A stretch of DNA of 64,000 nucleotides from Janthinobacterium sp. (GCF_009923995.1 NZ_RFSK01000011.1:62001-126000); one strand, 5' to 3'; shown: positions 48,785 to 58,148, counted from the first letter of the stretch. Notes: generated from the sequence alone by a model not told the origin. Numbers and translations are program-made.

Positions 48785-49798
48785 ATGAATATAGTCACCA
48801 TCGATGCCGGCACCACCAACACGCGTACCCTCTTATGGCGGGACGGCGCCGTGCTGGCCCAGGCGCAGCAGGAAACGGGCGTGCGCAATACGGCCATCGA
48901 TGGCCATAACGGCGCGCTGAAACAGGCGCTGCGCGAGACCATCGCCGCCGTGCTGGCCAATGCCGGTATCGCGCCGGCGGACGTGCACTTGGCGCTGGCG
49001 TCGGGCATGATCAGTTCACCCATGGGCTTGCAGGAAGTGCCGCATTTGCCGGCGCCGGCCGGCCTGGCGCAGCTGGCGCAAGGCATGCAGGCGGTGGTCA
49101 TGCCCGATGTGCTGGCGCAGCCCCTGTGGCTGATTCCCGGCGTGCGCAACCAGCACGGCGCCATCGGCCTGCATAACGTCGAAGCGATGGACATGATGCG
49201 CGGCGAAGAGACGGAAGTCATCGGCTTGCTGGAGCGGCTGCAGCTGCATGGTGCGGCCACCATCATCGTGCCCGGTTCGCACACGAAACTGATCAGTGTG
49301 GACGAGCAGCGCCGCATCCTCGGTTGCAGCACCACCATCGCCGGCGAACTGCTGCAGGCGATTTCGCAGCATACGCTGATCAAGCAATCGGTCGAGGGCG
49401 GCTTTGCGCAGACCCTGGTGCCGAAAATGCTGCTGGCAGGCGCCGCCGCCGCGCAAAAAACGGGACTGGCGCGCGCCTGCTTCAGCGTGCGCACGCTAGG
49501 CCAGTTCAGCGCCGTCGACTGCAATGAACGGGCCAATTTCCTGATGGGCGCCGTGCTCAGTGGCGACTTGCTGGCGCTGCGCAACAGCACGGCCATCCAG
49601 ATGCGCCCCGATACGCCGCTCGTCATCGCCGGCAAGCCGATGCTGCGCCAGGCGCTGTCGCTGCTGATCGAGGAGCAGGGTTTCTTTTACGGCAAGCGCA
49701 TCGTTGTCGACGACCGCCAGCAGGAGTATCTGGCGGGCCATGGCGCGCTGCTGATCGCCGCCGCACGCGGCCTGATTCCCCGCCAGGAGGCAGCATGA
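48785..49798 (+). CDS. dgoK: 2-dehydro-3-deoxygalactonokinase (DgoK)
   Basis: This 337-residue kinase phosphorylates 2-keto-3-deoxygalactonate to the 6-phosphate. The N-terminal IVTIDAGTTNTRTLLW is the phosphate-binding loop. SGMISSPMGLQEVPHLPAPA and IIVPGSHTKLISVDEQRRI are family blocks. The ATG at 48785 matches the family start; the upstream ATG at 48704 adds 27 residues not seen in relatives. The 82-base gap after the epimerase contains TTGACA at 48663-48668 but no clear -10. Confidence 0.92.
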   Translation: MNIVTIDAGTTNTRTLLWRDGAVLAQAQQETGVRNTAIDGHNGALKQALRETIAAVLANAGIAPADVHLALASGMISSPMGLQEVPHLPAPAGLAQLAQGMQAVVMPDVLAQPLWLIPGVRNQHGAIGLHNVEAMDMMRGEETEVIGLLERLQLHGAATIIVPGSHTKLISVDEQRRILGCSTTIAGELLQAISQHTLIKQSVEGGFAQTLVPKMLLAGAAAAQKTGLARACFSVRTLGQFSAVDCNERANFLMGAVLSGDLLALRNSTAIQMRPDTPLVIAGKPMLRQALSLLIEEQGFFYGKRIVVDDRQQEYLAGHGALLIAAARGLIPRQEAA

Positions 49799-51525
49799 GC
49801 GAATTGAAAGCTAAGCGTCCCTTGCGCTCGCAGGCGTGGTTCGGCGGCGATGACAAGGACAGTTTCATCCACCGCAGCTGGATGAAAAACCAGGGTTATC
49901 CCAGCGACGCCTTCGATGGCCGTCCCGTCATCGGCATCTGCAATACCTGGTCCGAGCTGACGCCCTGCAATGGCCATTTCCGCGACCTGGCCGAGATGGT
50001 CAAGCGCGGCGTGCTGGAAGCGGGCGGCTTTCCCGTCGAGTTTCCCGTGATGTCGCTGGGCGAAACGAATCTGCGGCCCACGGCCATGCTCTTCCGTAAC
50101 CTGGCCAGCATGGACGTGGAAGAATCGATCCGCGCCAACCCCATCGACGGCGTGGTGCTGCTGACGGGTTGCGACAAGACGACGCCGGCGCTGCTGATGG
50201 GCGCGGCCAGCGTGGACTTGCCCACCATCGTGCTGTCCGGCGGCCCCATGCTGAATGGAAATTACCGCGGCCAGCCCATCGGCTCGGGCACGGATGTGTG
50301 GAAGTTTTCCGAGGACGTGCGTGCCGGCCGCATGACCTCAAACGAATTCAAGCAGGCCGAATCGTGCATGTCGCGTTCCGCCGGCCACTGCATGACCATG
50401 GGCACGGCGTCCACCATGGCCAGCATGGTCGAAGCGCTGGGCGTGACCTTGCCAGGCAACGCGGCCATTCCCGCCGTCGATGCGCGCCGCAAGCTGCAGG
50501 CGCAATTGACGGGCCGGCGCATCGTCGGCATGGTGCATGAAGACCTGAAATTGTCGCAGATACTGACCCGGGCAGCGTTTGAAAACGCCATCATGGTCAA
50601 TGGCGCCATCGGCGGCTCGACCAATGCGGTGATCCACCTGCTGGCCATCGCCGGGCGCATCGGCGTGGACATGCGCCTGGGCGACTGGGACCGCCTGGGG
50701 CGCGACATTCCGTGCCTGCTGAACCTGATGCCGTCGGGGCAGTACCTGATGGAAGACTTTTATTATGCGGGCGGCTTGCCCGTCATCCTGCGCGACTTGC
50801 TGGGCAAGCTGCATGGCGAGGCCTTGACGGTGACGGGCGCCACCCTGGCCGTCAACGTGGCGGAAGCGGAAAACTTCAACCCGCAGGTAATCACGCCGCT
50901 GGCGCAGCCATTCAAGGAAGAGGGCGGCATCGCCGTCCTGCACGGCAACCTGGCGCCGCGCGGCGCCGTCATCAAGCCGTCGGCCGCCACGCCCGCCCTG
51001 ATGCAGCACCGGGGCCGCGCCGTCGTCTTCAACAGCATCGAGCACTATAAAAAACGCATCGACGATCCGGCGCTCGATATCGACGCCAGCTGCGTAATGG
51101 TGCTGCAAAACTGCGGCCCGCAAGGTTATCCCGGTATGGCGGAAGTGGGCAACATGGGACTGCCGAAAAAACTGCTGGAGCAGGGCGTGCGCGACATGGT
51201 GCGCATCTCGGATGCGCGCATGAGCGGCACGGCATACGGCACCGTGGTGCTGCACGTGGCGCCGGAAGCGGCCGTGGGCGGGCCGCTGGCCCTGGTGCGC
51301 GACGGCGACATGATCGAACTGGACGTGGAAGGCCGGCGTTTGCACCTGGACGTCGACGAGGCGGAACTGGCGCGCCGCCGCGCGCAGTGGACGGCGCCGC
51401 AGCAGGCCATGAAAGGCGGCTACCAGTCGATGTACATTAAGCACGTGACGCAGGCTGACGAAGGCGCGGACCTGGACTTTCTCGTCGGCTGCCGCGGCTC
51501 CGCAGTGCCGCGCGAATCGCATTGA
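49795..51525 (+). CDS. IlvD/Edd-family sugar acid dehydratase (arabonate/galactonate type)
   Basis: This 576-residue Fe-S dehydratase has the layout of L-arabonate dehydratases. Segments include PVIGICNTWSELTPCNGHFR, VLLTGCDKTTPALLMGAAS, SCMSRSAGHCMTMGTAST and ISDARMSGTAYGTVVLHVAPE. Rhizobium leguminosarum enzymes of this group also dehydrate D-galactonate and D-fuconate, which would suit the adjacent DgoK and KDPGal-type aldolase. It is a different subgroup from xylD. It starts in an ATGA overlap with dgoK. Confidence 0.88.
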   Translation: MSELKAKRPLRSQAWFGGDDKDSFIHRSWMKNQGYPSDAFDGRPVIGICNTWSELTPCNGHFRDLAEMVKRGVLEAGGFPVEFPVMSLGETNLRPTAMLFRNLASMDVEESIRANPIDGVVLLTGCDKTTPALLMGAASVDLPTIVLSGGPMLNGNYRGQPIGSGTDVWKFSEDVRAGRMTSNEFKQAESCMSRSAGHCMTMGTASTMASMVEALGVTLPGNAAIPAVDARRKLQAQLTGRRIVGMVHEDLKLSQILTRAAFENAIMVNGAIGGSTNAVIHLLAIAGRIGVDMRLGDWDRLGRDIPCLLNLMPSGQYLMEDFYYAGGLPVILRDLLGKLHGEALTVTGATLAVNVAEAENFNPQVITPLAQPFKEEGGIAVLHGNLAPRGAVIKPSAATPALMQHRGRAVVFNSIEHYKKRIDDPALDIDASCVMVLQNCGPQGYPGMAEVGNMGLPKKLLEQGVRDMVRISDARMSGTAYGTVVLHVAPEAAVGGPLALVRDGDMIELDVEGRRLHLDVDEAELARRRAQWTAPQQAMKGGYQSMYIKHVTQADEGADLDFLVGCRGSAVPRESH

Positions 51526-51547
51526 ACGAAAAATAAAGAGGAAAAAA

Positions 51548-52441
51548 ATGGGGACACAGGCCCAATTACTGGTCGACGCGCAAAATTTTCTCGGCGAGGG
51601 CGTGCGCTGGTGCGAACGCAGCGGCCGGGTTTTCTGGACGAATATCGAGGGCTGCCAGCTGCATGCGCTGGAGCTGGCCTCGGGGGCGCGCCAGACGTGG
51701 GACATGCCCGAACGCCTGGCCTGTTTCGCGCAGACGGACAGCGACGATATTCTGCTGCTGGGACTCGCCTCGCGCCTGGCGTGGTTTGACGTACACAGCG
51801 GGGCCGTCATGCCCTTGCACACGGTGGAGGGTGAGCTGCCCATGACGCGCCTGAACGATGGCCGCTGCGACCGCCAGGGACGCTTTGTCTTCGGTACGCT
51901 CGACGAGCGTCCTTGCCGCGACGCCATCGCCAGTTTTTACCGCCTCAACCTGGATCTGAGCCTGGAGCGCCTGCCGCTGCCGGCGATCGCCATCTCGAAC
52001 AGCATCTGCTTCAGCGTCGATGGTACGGTCATGTACTTTTGCGACTCGATGAAGAAGGCCATTTACCGCTGGGACGATTACCTCGGGGGTGATGTCAGCA
52101 AGGTGAGGGTCTTTGCCGTGCTCGATTCTGGCCCGGGAGCGGCCGATGGCGCCACCATCGATGCCCGCGACCACCTGTGGAGCGCGCAGTGGGGCGCCGG
52201 CAAGGTGCTGCGCTTCGCGCCCGATGGCAGCATCGAGCGCACGGTGCAGCTGCCCGTGTCGCAGCCCAGCTGCGTGAGCCTGGGCGGTGCCGCGTTTGAC
52301 GAATTGTTCATCACCACGGCGCAGGAAAGCCTGGCGCCGGCGCAGCTGGCGGCCGAACCTTTGGCCGGTGGCCTGTTCCATGCGCGCCAGCCGGGCGTGC
52401 GCGGCTTGCCGGAAGTGCGCTTCGGCGCCCTGCCGGCCTGA
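51548..52441 (+). CDS. SMP-30/gluconolactonase-family sugar lactonase
   Basis: This 297-residue six-bladed beta-propeller lactonase is probably cytoplasmic. FLGEGVRWCERSGRVFWTNI carries the first metal Glu, RLNDGRCDRQGRFVFGTLDE the Asn/Asp region and ISNSICFSVDGTVMYFCDS the second Asn/Asp. It would open sugar-1,5- or 1,4-lactones made by the sugar dehydrogenases. Close homologs serve xylonolactone, arabonolactone and galactonolactone. It lies between the dehydratase and the aldolase with short gaps. Confidence 0.88.
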   Translation: MGTQAQLLVDAQNFLGEGVRWCERSGRVFWTNIEGCQLHALELASGARQTWDMPERLACFAQTDSDDILLLGLASRLAWFDVHSGAVMPLHTVEGELPMTRLNDGRCDRQGRFVFGTLDERPCRDAIASFYRLNLDLSLERLPLPAIAISNSICFSVDGTVMYFCDSMKKAIYRWDDYLGGDVSKVRVFAVLDSGPGAADGATIDARDHLWSAQWGAGKVLRFAPDGSIERTVQLPVSQPSCVSLGGAAFDELFITTAQESLAPAQLAAEPLAGGLFHARQPGVRGLPEVRFGALPA

Positions 52442-52453
52442 GAGGAGAAAAAC

Positions 52454-53107
52454 ATGGACAAGCACACGGTTTTCCAGGGCATCCTCGAACGGGGCATGGT
52501 GGGCATCGTGCGCGCCGACACGCCCGAAGCGGCCTTGCAGATCGCCGAGGCGTGCATCGCTGGCGGCGTCACGGCGCTGGAAGTGGCGTTTACCACGCCC
52601 GACACCCTGGGCGTGCTGCGCGCCCTGCGCGAGCGCCATGGCAACGGCGTGCTGCTGGGCGCGGGCACGGTGCTCGATGGCGAGACGGCGCGTGCGGCCA
52701 TCCTGGCTGGTGCCCAGTTCATCATCTCGCCCGGTGTCAATGTGGATACCATTACGCTGTGCCAGCGCTATCAGGTGCTGGCCATGTCGGGCGCCATGAC
52801 GCCGACGGAAATCGTCACGGCCCTGCAGGCGGGCGCCGACATCGTCAAGGTCTTCCCCGCCGAGATGTTCGGCCCGGCCTACATCAAGGCCCTGCGCGCC
52901 CCGCTGCCGCAGGCGCCCTTGATGCCGACGGGCGGCGTGACGGTGGAAAACCTGGCCGAGTGGTTCGCCAGCGGCGCCGTCGCCGTGGGCATCGGCAGCA
53001 GCCTGAGTGGCCCGGGCGCCAAGGGCGACTATGCTGCCGTGACGGCGCGTGCGCAAGCCTTCGTGGCGCAGATGGCGGCGATACGCGCGGCTAAGTCTTC
53101 TGGCTAG
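52454..53107 (+). CDS. KDPG/KDPGal aldolase-family enzyme
   Basis: This 217-residue class I aldolase of the Eda/DgoA family cleaves 2-keto-3-deoxy-6-phospho sugar acids to pyruvate and glyceraldehyde-3-phosphate. The Schiff-base Lys is in DIVKVFPAEMFGPAYIKAL. The catalytic Glu is in GGVTALEVAFTTPD and the phosphate-binding site is in LMPTGGVTVENL. It closes the lactonase-dehydratase-kinase set, giving a De Ley-Doudoroff type route. KDPGal is the favoured substrate because of dgoK. Confidence 0.9.
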   Translation: MDKHTVFQGILERGMVGIVRADTPEAALQIAEACIAGGVTALEVAFTTPDTLGVLRALRERHGNGVLLGAGTVLDGETARAAILAGAQFIISPGVNVDTITLCQRYQVLAMSGAMTPTEIVTALQAGADIVKVFPAEMFGPAYIKALRAPLPQAPLMPTGGVTVENLAEWFASGAVAVGIGSSLSGPGAKGDYAAVTARAQAFVAQMAAIRAAKSSG

Positions 53108-53172
53108 CTCCCACGGTGGGCTAATTCTGCTACGCTAGACGGGCAATGTCGCACGCCTGACCATAGAAAAAT

Positions 53173-53595
53173 ATGTCCAACATCGCCCGCATCCTGCAAG
53201 AGAGCCATATCATCGCCATCGTCGGCATGTCCGACAAGCCGGAACGCGCCAGCCACGAGGTGGCCGATTACCTGCTGCAGCATGGCTACCGCGTGCTGCC
53301 CGTCAATCCAGCCCTGGCCGGCAAGGAAGTGCTGGGCCAGCGTGCCTATGCCACCCTGACGGAGGCGGCTGCGGCGGTAGCGCCCGCGCGCATCGACATC
53401 GTTGATTGCTTCCGCAAGTCCGAGGATATCCTGCCCATCGCCGAGGAAGCCATCGCCGTCAAGGCGGGCTGCCTGTGGCTGCAGCTGGACGTCATCAACG
53501 AGGCGGCGGCGCAGCTGGCGCGGACGGCAGGGCTGGAGGTGGTGATGGACCACTGCACGAAAATCGAGCACCGCAAGCTGGCGGTGACGGCATGA
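53173..53595 (+). CDS. CoA-binding domain protein (YccU-like)
   Basis: This 140-residue Rossmann protein is of the CoA_binding_2 family. IIAIVGMSDKPERASHEVADYL is the nucleotide loop, with YRVLPVNPALAGKEVLGQ and DCFRKSEDILPIAEEAI as conserved blocks. It may bind CoA; the cellular role is not established. Its stop overlaps the ppk2 start by four bases. Confidence 0.9.
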   Translation: MSNIARILQESHIIAIVGMSDKPERASHEVADYLLQHGYRVLPVNPALAGKEVLGQRAYATLTEAAAAVAPARIDIVDCFRKSEDILPIAEEAIAVKAGCLWLQLDVINEAAAQLARTAGLEVVMDHCTKIEHRKLAVTA

Positions 53596-54434
53596 AGGCG
53601 CGCACGCAATTCCGGGCTGGCAAGGGCTATGCGCTGGACGAGGATTTCGCCGGCAAGCGCCTGCTGGGCGCTGCCACCAAGGCGGCCAACAAGAAGCTGA
53701 CGGCGGCCCAGTGCAAGGCGCTGGACCGCGAGGAAACCGTGGCGCTGACGGCGCAGATCGCCGAGTGCCAGAGCATGTTGTACGCGCAGCACAAGAAAAA
53801 GGTCTTGCTGGTATTGCAGGGCATGGATACCTCGGGCAAGGACGGCACCGTCAAGGCGATCTTCAGCAATATCAACCCGATGGGCATCCGCGCCGTGGCC
53901 TTCAAGGGCCCGACCGACATCGAACTGGCGCACGACTACCTGTGGCGCGTGCACCAGCACGTGCCCGTGAAGGGCGAGATCGCCATCTTCAACCGCAGCC
54001 ATTACGAGGATGTGCTGATCACGCGCGTGCAGGACATGATCGACAAGCCGGAATGCCAGCGCCGCTATGCGCAGATCCGCGATTTCGAGCGCATGCTGAG
54101 CGAAACGGGCACCGTCATCCTGAAAGTCTTCCTGCATATTTCCAAGGACGAGCAGCGTGGGCGGCTGCAGGAACGGCTCGATGATCCCGACCGCCAGTGG
54201 AAGTTCGATCCGAACGATATCGCCCAGCGCAAGAAGTGGGAAGCTTACCAGCGCGCCTATGAAACAGCCATCCGCGAGACGGACGCCGACCACGCGCCGT
54301 GGTACGTGGTGCCGTCCAATTCCAAGACCCAGCGCAACCTGGTGGTGGCGACTCTGCTGCTGGAAACCCTGCAGGGCATGAAGCTCGCGTATCCGCCGCC
54401 GGACCCGAAGCTGTCGTCGTTCAAGGTCGAGTAA
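53592..54434 (+). CDS. Polyphosphate kinase 2 family protein
   Basis: This 280-residue PPK2 enzyme transfers phosphate between polyphosphate and nucleotides. Walker A is LQGMDTSGKDGTVKAIF (near residue 80), Walker B is EIAIFNRSHYEDVLITR, and the lid region contains HISKDEQRGRLQERL. The one-domain length fits class I or III enzymes; class cannot be settled by eye. The ATG at 53592 is preceded by a weak ribosome site and depends on coupling with the CoA-binding gene. Confidence 0.92.
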   Translation: MKARTQFRAGKGYALDEDFAGKRLLGAATKAANKKLTAAQCKALDREETVALTAQIAECQSMLYAQHKKKVLLVLQGMDTSGKDGTVKAIFSNINPMGIRAVAFKGPTDIELAHDYLWRVHQHVPVKGEIAIFNRSHYEDVLITRVQDMIDKPECQRRYAQIRDFERMLSETGTVILKVFLHISKDEQRGRLQERLDDPDRQWKFDPNDIAQRKKWEAYQRAYETAIRETDADHAPWYVVPSNSKTQRNLVVATLLLETLQGMKLAYPPPDPKLSSFKVE

Positions 54435-54526
54435 ATACACGGGCGATTCGGCCGTGCGCCTGCGGAATCGGCCGCGCTGTGGCATAGTATCTCCCGTCGA
54501 TAATTCAAACCAGACCGGAGATCCAT

Positions 54527-55981
54527 ATGCTGCAGTTGAAAGATCCTACCTTGTTGCGTCACCAGGCTTACCTGAATGGAGCCTGGGTCGATGCCGACGG
54601 TGGCCAGACGATTAATGTGAGCAATCCCGCCACGGGCGAGCATATCGGCACGGTGCCCCTGATGGGCGCGACCGAGACGCGCCGCGCCATCGAAGCGGCC
54701 AATGCGGCCTGGCCCGCCTGGCGCAAGAAGACGGCCAAGGAGCGCGCTTCCGTGCTGCGCCGCTGGCACGACCTGATCCTGGAAAACGCCGACGACCTGG
54801 CGCTGATCATGACCACCGAGCAGGGCAAGCCCCTGCCGGAAGCGAAGGGCGAAGTGCAGTTCGGCGCCTCGTTCATCGAGTGGTTTGCCGAGGAAGGCAA
54901 GCGCGTCTCGGGCGACACCCTGCAGTCGCCATGGCCGGACCGCCGCCTCGTCATCACCAAGGAACCGATCGGCGTGTGCGCCGCCATCACGCCGTGGAAT
55001 TTCCCGGCCGCGATGATCACGCGCAAGGTAGGCCCGGCCCTGGCCGCCGGCTGCCCGATGGTCCTGAAACCTGCCGAAGCGACGCCGTTTTCCGCGCTGG
55101 CGCTGGCCGTGCTGGCCGAGCGCGCGGGCGTGCCTGCCGGCGTGTTCAGCATCGTCACGGGTGCGCCGAAGGACATCGGCGGCGAAATGACGTCGAACCC
55201 CATCGTGCGCAAGCTGACCTTTACGGGCTCGACCCAGGTGGGCCGTCTGCTGGCCGAACAGTGCGCGCCGACGATCAAGAAGCTGTCGCTGGAACTGGGC
55301 GGCAATGCGCCGTTCATCGTCTTTGACGACGCCGATCTGGATGCGGCAGTGGAAGGCGCCATCGCCTCGAAATACCGCAACGCGGGCCAAACCTGCGTGT
55401 GCGCCAACCGCCTGTACGTGCAGGACAGCGTGTATGAAGCGTTCGCCGAAAAACTGGTGGCGGCCGTGGCCAAGCTGAAGGTCGGCAATGGCATCGAGGC
55501 GGGCGTCACGCAAGGCCCGCTGATCGACGACAAGGCCGTCGCCAAGGTGGAAGAGCACGTGGCCGACGCGCTGGGCAAGGGCGGCCGCCTGCTGGCCGGC
55601 GGCAAGCGCCATGCGCTGGGCAACGGCTTCTTCGAGCCGACCATCATCGCCGACGTGACGAACGACATGCGCGTGGCCACCGAAGAAACCTTCGGCCCGC
55701 TGGCGCCGCTGTTCCGCTTCAAGACCGACGATGAAGTGATCGCCCTGGCCAACAACACCGAATTCGGCCTGGCCGCCTATTTCTATTCGCGCGACATCGG
55801 CCGCATCTGGCGCGTGGCCGAAGGCCTGGAAACGGGCATGGTCGGCGTCAACACGGGCCTGATCTCGAACGAGATCGCGCCCTTCGGCGGCGTCAAGCAG
55901 TCTGGCCTGGGCCGCGAAGGGTCGACCTACGGTATCGAGGACTACCTGGTCATCAAGTACATCTGCATGGGCGGTATCTAG
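54527..55981 (+). CDS. gabD: Succinate/ketoglutarate semialdehyde dehydrogenase (GabD type)
   Basis: This 484-residue NAD(P) aldehyde dehydrogenase is of the GabD class. PWNFPAAMITRKVGPALAAG is the cofactor region. The general base Glu is in LELGGNAPFIVF and the catalytic Cys in NAGQTCVCANRLYVQ. It oxidises succinate semialdehyde; some relatives oxidise alpha-ketoglutarate semialdehyde, which would finish the Weimberg pathway encoded at 39-43 kb. CCGGAGATCCAT provides the ribosome site. The stop codon TAG overlaps the left end of a palindromic element. Confidence 0.9.
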   Translation: MLQLKDPTLLRHQAYLNGAWVDADGGQTINVSNPATGEHIGTVPLMGATETRRAIEAANAAWPAWRKKTAKERASVLRRWHDLILENADDLALIMTTEQGKPLPEAKGEVQFGASFIEWFAEEGKRVSGDTLQSPWPDRRLVITKEPIGVCAAITPWNFPAAMITRKVGPALAAGCPMVLKPAEATPFSALALAVLAERAGVPAGVFSIVTGAPKDIGGEMTSNPIVRKLTFTGSTQVGRLLAEQCAPTIKKLSLELGGNAPFIVFDDADLDAAVEGAIASKYRNAGQTCVCANRLYVQDSVYEAFAEKLVAAVAKLKVGNGIEAGVTQGPLIDDKAVAKVEEHVADALGKGGRLLAGGKRHALGNGFFEPTIIADVTNDMRVATEETFGPLAPLFRFKTDDEVIALANNTEFGLAAYFYSRDIGRIWRVAEGLETGMVGVNTGLISNEIAPFGGVKQSGLGREGSTYGIEDYLVIKYICMGGI

Positions 55982-56128
55982 GATGCTTGATTAAATCTAC
56001 TGCGCGGCGCGCTTTCCCGCCTGCGATGCGCGCTGCCTCGGCGGCCCCGTACTCAGTACAGCTGCGCTTCTTAGCCAGATGGGGGCGCCGAGCCTCGTTG
56101 CCGCTCGCTACGATTTCCTCAAGCATCC
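55981..56128. repeat. MITE-like palindromic element between convergent genes
   Basis: Terminal arms GGATGCTTGA (55981-55990) and TCAAGCATCC (56119-56128) are perfect inverted repeats, extending to 17 bp with two mismatches. Inner arms CTCGGCGGCCCC (from 56038) and GGGGGCGCCGAG (near 56084) pair at 11 of 12. A GTACTCAGTAC palindrome lies near the centre. The element has no ORF. It lies between gabD and the PHB depolymerase-like gene and may also act as a terminator. Confidence 0.7.
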
Positions 56129-56138
56129 GTGACGTCTG

Positions 56139-57257
56139 TTATCGACGGCTGTTGCGAGCCGATCCTAACCTGTCCAGCATGCCCTTGACCGCTTCCATCT
56201 GTGTGCCGCTCTTGCGGTAAAAATCCGGGTCGATGGGGTTGACGCTGGTGTAGCCCCAGAAATCCCAGCAGCCTTTCGGGTTGTAGGGATAGATGGGGCT
56301 CGGCTCGGCCTGCGGATACAGTACGATGATCTTGTTGGCATCGGCCACCTGGTTGTAGCCGGTGCGAGTGTAGAAGCGGTCGCCGATGGCCTGCGTCGTT
56401 TGCAGGCAGCCGTGGAACACCACGTGCACGCGACAGCTCTCGCTGTCGCAGGCTTTCGGGATGTAGGCGTAGCCCGTATTGTTCATGCTGGAGTAGGAGT
56501 TCTGGATGAAGCTGCGCTGGTTGAAGGCGATCACCTTGCCCGTCAGGGTGCCGGACGACGGCTGCAGATCCGGATACAGGTGTTGCAGGATATCGCGCGC
56601 CTGTACGTAGTCGCAATCGTTGATGAATGGCGACTCCGTCACGGCGCATGGCTTGTCGGCGTTGCTGTCCGTCAGGATGGCGTGGCCTGCGCCGACATTC
56701 TCGACGAAGCGGATCTGCGCCGCCGGCGTGCCCGCCAGCTGATAGAACTGGCTCACCTGTTCCACCACCGGTCGCGTCACGGTGCGGTCTTTCGTCCCGC
56801 TGAACAGATACACGCGCTGGCGTTTCAGGTTGGCCGTATCGTCGATCAGGCTGGCACGTGCGAAATCGTTCGCCGCACGCAGCAATTCGCTGGCCACGGG
56901 CGGCGCCACCTGCGACTCGCCCGGGTTCATGCAGGTCGTCAGGGCATTCGTCAGATACGGAATGTAGGGAAAACGGCCCGGCTGGCCCGAGCAGAAATAC
57001 GGCCCGCCCGCGATGATGCCGGCGCCGGCGACGGTGGCCGAATAGGCGACGGCGAACTGCGCCGCCATGAAACCGCCCGATGACAGGCCGGAAACGGTGG
57101 TCTGGCGCAAGTCGGCCAGGTAGCCGGGCAGGGCGGGAGCATCTTTGGTGGCGGCGGCCTTGACGGCCGTGGCGGCATGGGCGCCGGCCGGTGCCAGGAT
57201 CAGCAGGCTGGCGGCCAGCAAGGCGGCGGGGAATGCGGTCAGGTGCGGGAAGGGCAT
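56139..57257 (-). CDS. Secreted PHB depolymerase-family esterase
   Basis: This 372-residue protein has a signal peptide (MPFPHLTAFPAALLAASLLI, cleavage after AGAHA). The lipase box is SGLSSGGFMAAQFAVAYSAT, giving the nucleophile Ser. VYLFSGTKDRTVTRP carries the likely Asp, and RVHVVFHGCLQTTQ holds the likely oxyanion/His region of PHB-depolymerase-like enzymes. It probably acts outside the cytoplasm on PHB or related esters. The ATG at 57257 has GGAG upstream; an earlier in-frame ATG adds a poor N-terminus. Confidence 0.85.
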   Translation of the reverse strand: MPFPHLTAFPAALLAASLLILAPAGAHAATAVKAAATKDAPALPGYLADLRQTTVSGLSSGGFMAAQFAVAYSATVAGAGIIAGGPYFCSGQPGRFPYIPYLTNALTTCMNPGESQVAPPVASELLRAANDFARASLIDDTANLKRQRVYLFSGTKDRTVTRPVVEQVSQFYQLAGTPAAQIRFVENVGAGHAILTDSNADKPCAVTESPFINDCDYVQARDILQHLYPDLQPSSGTLTGKVIAFNQRSFIQNSYSSMNNTGYAYIPKACDSESCRVHVVFHGCLQTTQAIGDRFYTRTGYNQVADANKIIVLYPQAEPSPIYPYNPKGCWDFWGYTSVNPIDPDFYRKSGTQMEAVKGMLDRLGSARNSRR

Positions 57258-57432
57258 GGCAACTCCACAGGACATGGGCAGGAAGGACGAGCATAGGTAA
57301 AAAAACTGTGCGCTGGGCAAGTACTGCACTAGCCTTGATGTCGCTCAAGTCCTTACCGTTGTTGTTGCTCTCATACGCACTTATGGTGTTTGGCATAAAA
57401 TGGTTTTTTTCTTTTCGACCATGGTGCCCTTC

Positions 57433-58026
57433 ATGTCCAAGACCCTTGTCCAGCTGTTCGCGCTGACCACCCTTGCCGCCAGTGCCAGCCTGGCCGTCGT
57501 GCCGGCCCATGCTGCCGATGCCACTGCCAGCGCCGCGCCGGCAGCCTGTCCCGCCATCCTCAAGCAGACCTTCAACCGCCTGCAGGACGAAGCGCCGCAA
57601 AACCTGTGCCAGTACGCTGGCAAGGTCGTACTGGTGGTCAACACGGCCAGTTATTGCGGTTTTACCAATCAGTACGAAGGGTTGGAAGCACTGTACGCCA
57701 AGTACGGCAGCAAGGGCCTGGTAGTGCTGGGTTTCCCGTCCAACGATTTCGGCAAGCAGGAGCCGGGTAACAGCAAGGAAATCGCCGATTTTTGCTACAA
57801 CACCTATGGCGTGAAGTTTCCCATGTTCGCCAAATCGGTGGTGTCCGGCCCTACGCCGAACCCGCTGTACGTGAACCTGATCAAGGAGACGGGCAAGACG
57901 CCGGCCTGGAATTTCCATAAATACCTGATCGACCGCCACGGCAAGGTCGTGGAAAGCTTCCCCAGCAAGGTGACGCCGGATGACAAGAAACTCGTGGGCG
58001 CGGTGGAAAAAGCGCTGGCGATGTAA
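57433..58026 (+). CDS. Glutathione peroxidase family protein, exported
   Basis: This 197-residue thiol peroxidase has a signal peptide (MSKTLVQLFALTTLAASASL, cleavage after VPAHA). The peroxidatic Cys is in VVNTASYCGFTNQYEGLEAL, and Gln and Trp partners are likely in GFPSNDFGKQEPG and TPAWNFHKYLID. It removes peroxides in the periplasm, probably with thioredoxin-like donors. In-frame ATGs at 57400 and 57421 exist; I prefer 57433 for its clean signal peptide, but no start has a good ribosome site. Confidence 0.88.
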   Translation: MSKTLVQLFALTTLAASASLAVVPAHAADATASAAPAACPAILKQTFNRLQDEAPQNLCQYAGKVVLVVNTASYCGFTNQYEGLEALYAKYGSKGLVVLGFPSNDFGKQEPGNSKEIADFCYNTYGVKFPMFAKSVVSGPTPNPLYVNLIKETGKTPAWNFHKYLIDRHGKVVESFPSKVTPDDKKLVGAVEKALAM

Positions 58027-58032
58027 GGAAGA

Positions 58033-58058
58033 AGCAGGCTTGCGGGCCTGCTTTTTTT
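58033..58058 (+). terminator. Intrinsic terminator after the glutathione peroxidase gene
   Basis: AGCAGGC pairs with GCCTGCT around a 6-base loop, followed by a 7-T run. Confidence 0.88.
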
Positions 58059-58148
58059 AAAGCCGCGCTTGTCGTCTTGCCATGCTTGTCCTAAGCTGGT
58101 GGTTCGCGTTTGTCAAAATTTGTCAAAACAACCATCAAGGAGAACATC

